From: Chryseosolibacter histidinae
GTDB lineage: Bacteria; Bacteroidota; Bacteroidia; Cytophagales; Cyclobacteriaceae
Assembly (NCBI RefSeq): GCF_018598225.1
Contig: NZ_JAHESF010000032.1
Span: 17,899-81,898, forward strand
Length of the DNA stretch: 64,000 nt
Direction: 5' to 3'
The translations under genes and the position numbers were made by a program. Shown one piece after another: positions 59,172 through 64,000 of the stretch. Within the stretch, counting starts at the first letter, position 1. Each line of letters begins with the position of its first letter. Under the pieces are notes generated by a model. That model was given only the letters and a program-made list of their open reading frames with translations, was not told the DNA's origin and searched no databases.

Positions 59172-59373
59172 ATAGTCCACGGTCGACAGTCCACGGTCCA
59201 CAGACGTACGGTGTAGATCATAACCCTTTCGGTGCGCGTCTACAGTAAGTGTACCGCATGCGATCAAGGAATCCTTGCTGGGCGTATACCAAACAAACCT
59301 ATCGACTCAGAATTACAGTTTTTGAACAGCGTGGCTCGGCCGTGGACCGTCGACTGTGGTCTGTGGACTCTTC
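59172..59373. repeat. Heptad inverted-arm element, GTCCACG family
   Basis: Left arm 59172-59204: TAGTCCACG, GTCGACA, GTCCACG, GTCCACA, GACGTACGG. Right arm 59339-59373: GCCGTGGACCGTCGACTGTG, then GTCTGTGGACTCTTCC. The spacer is 134 bases, the longest of the set, with nothing recognisable. The right arm ends one base from the stop codon at 59374. Confidence 0.85.
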
Positions 59374-59790
59374 CTAAACAAACAACGTGTATTGCTCCAA
59401 CGGTTCACCTGAAAGTAATTTGGCCAGTGCCTTGCGCAGTGCTTTGATGTTGCTGGTCTTGCTGATAATACCCGAAGCGCCCAGCGATCGCGCCTGCTCT
59501 ACGTCCCGGGGTTTTACCGTGGTGGAATACAGAAATATGGGGATCGGACTCAGGTGTGAATTTTCCTTGAGTGCTTTCAGACATTCCATGCCGTTCACCT
59601 TGGGCATGTTCAGATCGAGGAAGATGTACTGTGGAAGGTTCCGGCTCAGGCGCATCCGCAGCATCGCGTCATCGGCACTTTCAGATTGCCATACTTCAAA
59701 GGCGCCATCGATATCTTTCAGCACATCGGTAAAGATCTCGCGGTCGTCCGCGTCGTCATCAATGATAAAGACAATTTTCGGCGTGTTCAT
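59374..59790 (-). CDS. Single-domain response regulator
   Basis: 138 residues from the ATG complementary to 59788-59790; a longer reading from 59823 is less likely. Active site: D11-D13 (VFIIDDDADDRE), D59 (YIFLDLNMPKVNG), the hydroxyl pair S89/T90 (FLYSTTV) and K111 (GIISKTSN). The receiver is complete. It lies between the GAF kinase and the hybrid kinase, so it may take phosphate from either. There is no output domain. Confidence 0.9.
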   Translation of the reverse strand: MNTPKIVFIIDDDADDREIFTDVLKDIDGAFEVWQSESADDAMLRMRLSRNLPQYIFLDLNMPKVNGMECLKALKENSHLSPIPIFLYSTTVKPRDVEQARSLGASGIISKTSNIKALRKALAKLLSGEPLEQYTLFV

Positions 59791-59988
59791 ATGCCTGCCA
59801 GGTTTGTTTACCCGACGCCTCAATTTTAAAAAAACGGTTTTAAAATCTCAATGGGCATCGCAGATGGATACTGCGTGATTCAACTGGATGGAAAAAAATC
59901 ATGCCATGTAAATTAACGGGTCCGCTATGTAAAACGATCGGAGAGGTCTGGTTTTTCGGTAAATTGAATACTGAACAATGCCCGCCCT

Positions 59989-62900
59989 ATGGATATCGTC
60001 ACCCAAGTACGATCAAAAGCTACATTCCCCGCTTACCTCTCTGGTGGCGGCGAGATGGGTGAGCGCATCCGTAACTTCGACTGGCGCAAGAGTCCACTGG
60101 GCCCTATCGAGAAATGGCCTCAAAGCCTGCGCACCACGGTGAGCATCTGTCTCAATTCGAAGTTCCCGATCCTCATCTGGTGGGGCAAAGACCATGTCAA
60201 GATCTACAACGATGCCTACAGCGTCATTATCAGCACCAAACATCCGAACGCCTTGGGCACGAAAGGTGAAGCGGTGTGGCCCGAAATATGGCCCATCATC
60301 GGCCCCATGCTGAAAAGTGTGATCGAAGAGGGTCAGGCAACCTGGTCCGAAAACCTGCTCCTGCTTCTCCACCGCAAGGGTTTTGCCGAAGAATGTTATT
60401 TCACTTTCTCCTACAGTCCCATCAGGGAAGAATCGAATGCAGTAGGCGGCGTATTCTCTGCCATCACCGAAACAACGGAGGCAGTGACGGGAGAACGCCA
60501 GCTGAAAACGCTCCAGGACCTGGCACAAAAGATCTCGGAGGCAAAGGACGAACGCGACGTCTATGATAAAGCCGTGGAGGTGATCGCACAAAACCCGAAA
60601 GACTTTCCATTCTTTATGCTGCACCAGGCCATGGGCGATGGCACGCTGTTGCAGATACCAGCAAACGATGCGTCTGCCAGTGGTGGCAAAGCACACATCC
60701 GTGAAGCGATCTCAACGCAGCGCCCTGTAGTGAAGGATAACAGCGGCAACGAAGCGCAGCTTGCGTGCGGCCCCTGGAAGATCCCGGCCAACAAGATCCT
60801 GGCCCTGCCCGTGACCACCGGCAACCCGAAGACACCGTATGCTGTTCTCGAGATCGGCGTGAACCCGCATCGTTTACTCGACGAAAAATATACAAGCTTT
60901 TACAAGCTCGTGGTGCACCACATCGCCACCGGCATCAGCAACGCACGAACGCTGGAGGAGGAACGCAAAAAAGCGGAAGCCCTCGAACAGATCGACAAAG
61001 CCAAGACAGCCTTCTTCTCCAATATCAGCCACGAGTTCCGTACACCCATCACACTCATGCTTGGCCCGCTGGAAGAGCTGCTCGAGAAGGCTACTAACCT
61101 TAACACCCATGAACGGCAGAGCCTGGAGACAACCCACCGCAATGGCCTGCGCCTGCTCAAGCTGGTGAACACCCTGCTGGATTTCAGCCGCATTGAAAGT
61201 GGCCGCTACCAGGCATCGTTCACGCCGGTAGATCTGAGTACCTACACCGGCAACCTGGCAGCAAACTTTCGCTCGCTCATCGAAAAGGCTGGACTGCAAT
61301 TCATCTTCACCGCTTCGTCCGACAGTCACGCCGTATATGTGGACAAACAGATGTGGGAGAAAATCATCTTCAACCTGCTGTCGAATGCATTCAAGTATAC
61401 ACTGAAAGGAAGCATCACGGTGTCGCTTACTTCCGCCGACCGTTACGCCGAGCTTTGTGTAACCGATACGGGTGTGGGTATTCCCGAAGAAGAGCTGCCC
61501 AACATGTTCGAACGGTTTCACCGCGTCAAGAATTCGGTGGCCCGAACGTATGAAGGATCAGGCATTGGCCTGTCGCTGGTACGGGAGTTTGTCAGGCTTC
61601 ACGGCGGTACCATCAGCGTTGAAAGTAAAACTGGTCAGGGTACCAGCTTCCGCGTGCGCATTCCCCTCGGAAAGGAACACCTGCCGCCGGCATTGATCTC
61701 AGAAGGCAATGAGCACACATCCACAATCCCCGGAGGATACCTTGAAGAAGCTGCAGCCCTGCTGCAAAGACCGGCATCGATCAGCGACAACGGAGAGGCC
61801 ATACACAAACGCGCTACCGTGCTGGTGGTCGACGACAATGCCGACATGAGATTTCATCTTCAGCGACTGTTGGCGGAAGAGTTCCGCGTGGTGCTGGCAT
61901 CTGACGGCCGTGACGCGCTTGACAAGATAAAAACAGAACGGCCTGCGTTGGTACTGAGCGATATTATGATGCCGGTGATGGACGGCCTCGAGCTGCTGAA
62001 GGAGGTGAGGAACTCCTCTGAAACTTCAGGTATCCCTGTCATTCTCATCACAGCGCGGGCGGGTGAAGAATCCAGGATAGAAGGGTACGACTCCGGCGCC
62101 GACGATTACCTGGTAAAACCCTTCTCTTCAAAAGAGCTGCTGGCGCGCATCCGATCGCAACTGCACATCACGGCCATCAGGGAAAAGGCAAGGAAGACCC
62201 TGGAAGAAAATGAGAAAAAATTCAGGAGCGTGCTCCAGCAGTCGCCGAGCATTTTCCTGATCCTGAGTGGCCCGGAGTTTACCATCACTTTTGGCAACGA
62301 GCCCTTGTTTCAATCGTGGGGTAAAACCAATGACATTATTGGCAAACCGTTATTGGAAGTATTGCCCGAGCTGGCCGACCAGCCTTTTCCACAATTGCTT
62401 CGTCAGGTTTATAATACTGGCCAAACCCACACAGGCCGCGAAGAAAAAGCCGTGGTTATCAAGAACGGTATGCCACAGGAAGTATACTACAACTATGTGT
62501 ATCAACCTGTGCTCGATGAAGCCAACAACGTGACCGCCGTTACGGTGATGGCCTCAGATGTTACCGACCAGGTGCTTGTGCGCAAGAAGATCGAAGAGAT
62601 CGCCAGCCAGTTCAGAACCCTTGCTGAAAGCCTGCCGGCCTTTGTCTGGATGACCGATGCCGCAGGAAGCATTGAATATATATCGCGTCGCTGGAAAGAG
62701 TACTCAGGCTTCGACACTGTGAATACTGATATCTGGCACCAGTTGGTGCATCCTGACGATATGGACGCCATTATGAGCGCCTGGACCAGAAGCCTTCAAA
62801 ACGCAAACACTTACCGGGGAGAGATCAGGATCAGGAACACGAAGGGAGAATACCGGTGGCACTTCGCACACGGTGTTCCGGTAAAGAACAACGAAGGCGT

Positions 62901-63729
62901 GGTGCTGAAATGGATCGGCTCGTTTACGGATATCCATGATCAGAAGCTTTTCTCCAATAACCTGATCTCGCTGGTGGAAGAAAGGACCTCTGATCTGAAA
63001 AGATCCAACGACGACCTTCAGCAGTTTGCCCATGTGGCGAGCCACGACCTGAAAGAACCTGTGCGAAAGATCCAGACGTTTACTTCGTTCCTCATCGACG
63101 ACTACGAGACACACCTGCCCGAAAAAGGTAAGATGTACCTGCACAAGATCGAAGCCGCCATCAACCGCATCTACGACATGATCGAGGGTGTGCTCAACTA
63201 TTCATCGCTGAACGGGCAACCTGACCAACATGAGCTGACAGACCTGAACAAAGTATTTCAACGCATCGATGCCGATTTCGAGCTGACGATCGAGCAGACC
63301 GCTGCCACCCTGCATTACAGTAACCTTCCCGTTGTAGAAGCGTCCCAGACGCTCGTGTATCAGCTGTTCAGCAACCTCGTGGGCAATTCGCTTAAATTCA
63401 CCAGGCCTGGAAAACCCGCCGTTGTTACCATCACATCCGCTCCCGCAGAAACGCTGCCCCCCGACCCTGCCCTGCTGACCGGCAAACGTTATGTGAAGAT
63501 CTTGATCAGGGATAACGGCATCGGCTTCGACCAGAAATTCGCGGAGAAGATCTTTTCTCCTTTTACCCGCCTCAACTCAAAAGACAAATTCGAAGGCACT
63601 GGCCTGGGTTTGGCACTTTGCAAAAAGATCGTTGAACGGATGCATGGTTCTATTTCAGCTACCGGGCGTGAGAATGAGGGTGCGGTTTTCGAGGTGCTGC
63701 TGCCTTTACCTGTTTTTGAAAAGGAGTAA
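59989..63729 (+). CDS. Hybrid sensor kinase with two kinase cores and a central receiver
   Basis: 1246 residues, no membrane span. N-terminal PAS-like domain (~15-160: MGERIRNFDWRKSPLGPIEKWPQSL, ICLNSKFPILIWWGKDHVKIYND), GAF-like region (~170-330), HisKA with H348 (FSNISHEFRTPITLM), HATPase (VTDTGVGIPEEE, YEGSGIGLSLVREFVRLHGG), receiver with D615/D616 and phospho-D658 (LVLSDIMMPVMDG), then PAS_4 (~745-865) and PAS_3 (~875-990), second HisKA with H1019 (VASHDLKEPVRKI), second HATPase (RDNGIGFDQKFAEKIFSPF, GTGLGLALCKKIVERMHG). Two full cores around one receiver suggests an internal relay. The C-terminus and stop (FEKE, TAA) lie in the repeat. Confidence 0.93.
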   Translation: MDIVTQVRSKATFPAYLSGGGEMGERIRNFDWRKSPLGPIEKWPQSLRTTVSICLNSKFPILIWWGKDHVKIYNDAYSVIISTKHPNALGTKGEAVWPEIWPIIGPMLKSVIEEGQATWSENLLLLLHRKGFAEECYFTFSYSPIREESNAVGGVFSAITETTEAVTGERQLKTLQDLAQKISEAKDERDVYDKAVEVIAQNPKDFPFFMLHQAMGDGTLLQIPANDASASGGKAHIREAISTQRPVVKDNSGNEAQLACGPWKIPANKILALPVTTGNPKTPYAVLEIGVNPHRLLDEKYTSFYKLVVHHIATGISNARTLEEERKKAEALEQIDKAKTAFFSNISHEFRTPITLMLGPLEELLEKATNLNTHERQSLETTHRNGLRLLKLVNTLLDFSRIESGRYQASFTPVDLSTYTGNLAANFRSLIEKAGLQFIFTASSDSHAVYVDKQMWEKIIFNLLSNAFKYTLKGSITVSLTSADRYAELCVTDTGVGIPEEELPNMFERFHRVKNSVARTYEGSGIGLSLVREFVRLHGGTISVESKTGQGTSFRVRIPLGKEHLPPALISEGNEHTSTIPGGYLEEAAALLQRPASISDNGEAIHKRATVLVVDDNADMRFHLQRLLAEEFRVVLASDGRDALDKIKTERPALVLSDIMMPVMDGLELLKEVRNSSETSGIPVILITARAGEESRIEGYDSGADDYLVKPFSSKELLARIRSQLHITAIREKARKTLEENEKKFRSVLQQSPSIFLILSGPEFTITFGNEPLFQSWGKTNDIIGKPLLEVLPELADQPFPQLLRQVYNTGQTHTGREEKAVVIKNGMPQEVYYNYVYQPVLDEANNVTAVTVMASDVTDQVLVRKKIEEIASQFRTLAESLPAFVWMTDAAGSIEYISRRWKEYSGFDTVNTDIWHQLVHPDDMDAIMSAWTRSLQNANTYRGEIRIRNTKGEYRWHFAHGVPVKNNEGVVLKWIGSFTDIHDQKLFSNNLISLVEERTSDLKRSNDDLQQFAHVASHDLKEPVRKIQTFTSFLIDDYETHLPEKGKMYLHKIEAAINRIYDMIEGVLNYSSLNGQPDQHELTDLNKVFQRIDADFELTIEQTAATLHYSNLPVVEASQTLVYQLFSNLVGNSLKFTRPGKPAVVTITSAPAETLPPDPALLTGKRYVKILIRDNGIGFDQKFAEKIFSPFTRLNSKDKFEGTGLGLALCKKIVERMHGSISATGRENEGAVFEVLLPLPVFEKE

Positions 63730-63806
63730 GAATTAAGGAGTAAGAATTAAGGAGTAAGGGCTGTCGTTCAGTAACCCCCGAACCTTACTGCATGCCTAAT
63801 TCTTGC
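63721..63806. repeat. Heptad element, AGGAGTA family
   Basis: AGGAGTA, AGAATTA, AGGAGTA, AGAATTA, AGGAGTA, AGG in exact 7-base steps (63722-63759). The kinase stop TAA is in the first word. A weak inverse (CCTTACTGCATGCCTAATTCTTGC, 63783-63806) follows. Confidence 0.8.
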
Positions 63807-63836
63807 ATCTGTCTTGTTATGCGCATTCTGCTAGAA

Positions 63837-63992
63837 GGGGATTCTTCACTCCGCTCAGGCCCACACACATGCCCTCGTTCCCAATGACGTGCCATCAGGA
63901 GGCTCCTATGGAGCCCAATATGAACCAACCATTCCATTCTATAAACAGGGAGCTCCATCCGGAGCTAAATGCATTTCACTCCGATAGGAGTG
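63837..63992. repeat. Compound repeat with three CTCC/GGAG hairpins, running off the right edge
   Basis: It starts with GGGGATTCTTCACTCC (inverse copy of 53858). Then three hairpins with a shared core: GGCTCC-TAT-GGAGCC (63901-63915), AGCTCC-ATCC-GGAGCT (63951-63966) and CACTCC-GATA-GGAGTG (63977-63992). The 35-base piece between the first two contains TCTATAAACAGGG. No coding potential is seen. Confidence 0.65.
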
Positions 63993-64000
63993 CCCTGTCT

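Overview
The window looks like a chromosomal segment of a soil- or freshwater-type Bacteroidota, most likely order Cytophagales. The reasons are a SusC/SusD pair, DUF4199, DUF5916 and SiaC-type (DUF1987) proteins, several large orphan FtsX/MacB-type permeases, hybrid sensor kinases, promoter-like TANNTTTG boxes (TACTTTTG followed by CAG before both lepA and thiL), and a general lack of Shine-Dalgarno sequences. I see no rRNA, tRNA, phage, intact insertion sequence or CRISPR array.

Layout. 1-9.4 kb is mostly housekeeping on the minus strand: an outer-membrane TPR/PD40 protein (cut by the left edge), pabB-pabC, queE, folD, lepA, an exported amidohydrolase and a TerB-like protein, then acpH on the plus strand. 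9.5-25.7 kb is mixed: a DUF5916 outer-membrane protein that seems to lack a standard start codon, a beta-propeller sensor kinase, thiL, methylmalonyl-CoA epimerase, an IscA-type protein, a RidA protein, a DUF4198/aminopeptidase P pair, a GH29 fucosidase, a nitrilase-family hydrolase, two DUF4199 paralogues and an SRPBCC-GyrI fusion. 26-40 kb is a polysaccharide utilisation locus (PUL) on the minus strand: GH144, a 7TM receptor with a transposase-derived zinc-ribbon/HTH output domain, SusC, SusD, a LamG lipoprotein, a second GH144 and a GH3. The enzyme set points to beta-1,2-glucan (sophorooligosaccharides). 40-64 kb holds a phospholipase C-like protein, a DinB-like protein, three orphan ABC permeases, a GT25-prolyl/lysyl-hydroxylase fusion resembling animal collagen lysyl hydroxylases, a GH43, a membrane-anchored exonuclease VII large-subunit homologue, and a signalling cluster of two kinases and two single-domain response regulators.

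The most unusual feature is not a gene. About twenty intergenic gaps carry tandem words of mostly seven bases (GTCCACG, GTACGAG, AGTTGAC, GGTTACC, GATTTCA, AGGAGTA types), usually as two inverted arms around a short spacer. The words differ between families, but the period of seven and the inverted layout recur. Arms commonly start within a few bases of a stop codon and in several genes supply the stop codon. A separate palindrome, CCCGAT-A-R-Y-T-ATCGGG, occurs at least six times and in four cases sits inside one of these arms.

The two strongest protein-level leads are the PUL receptor with the domesticated transposase DNA-binding domain, which has a 19-bp direct repeat in the gap between it and susC, and the GT25-dioxygenase fusion. 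All functional statements rest on motif recognition by eye; no database search was run.
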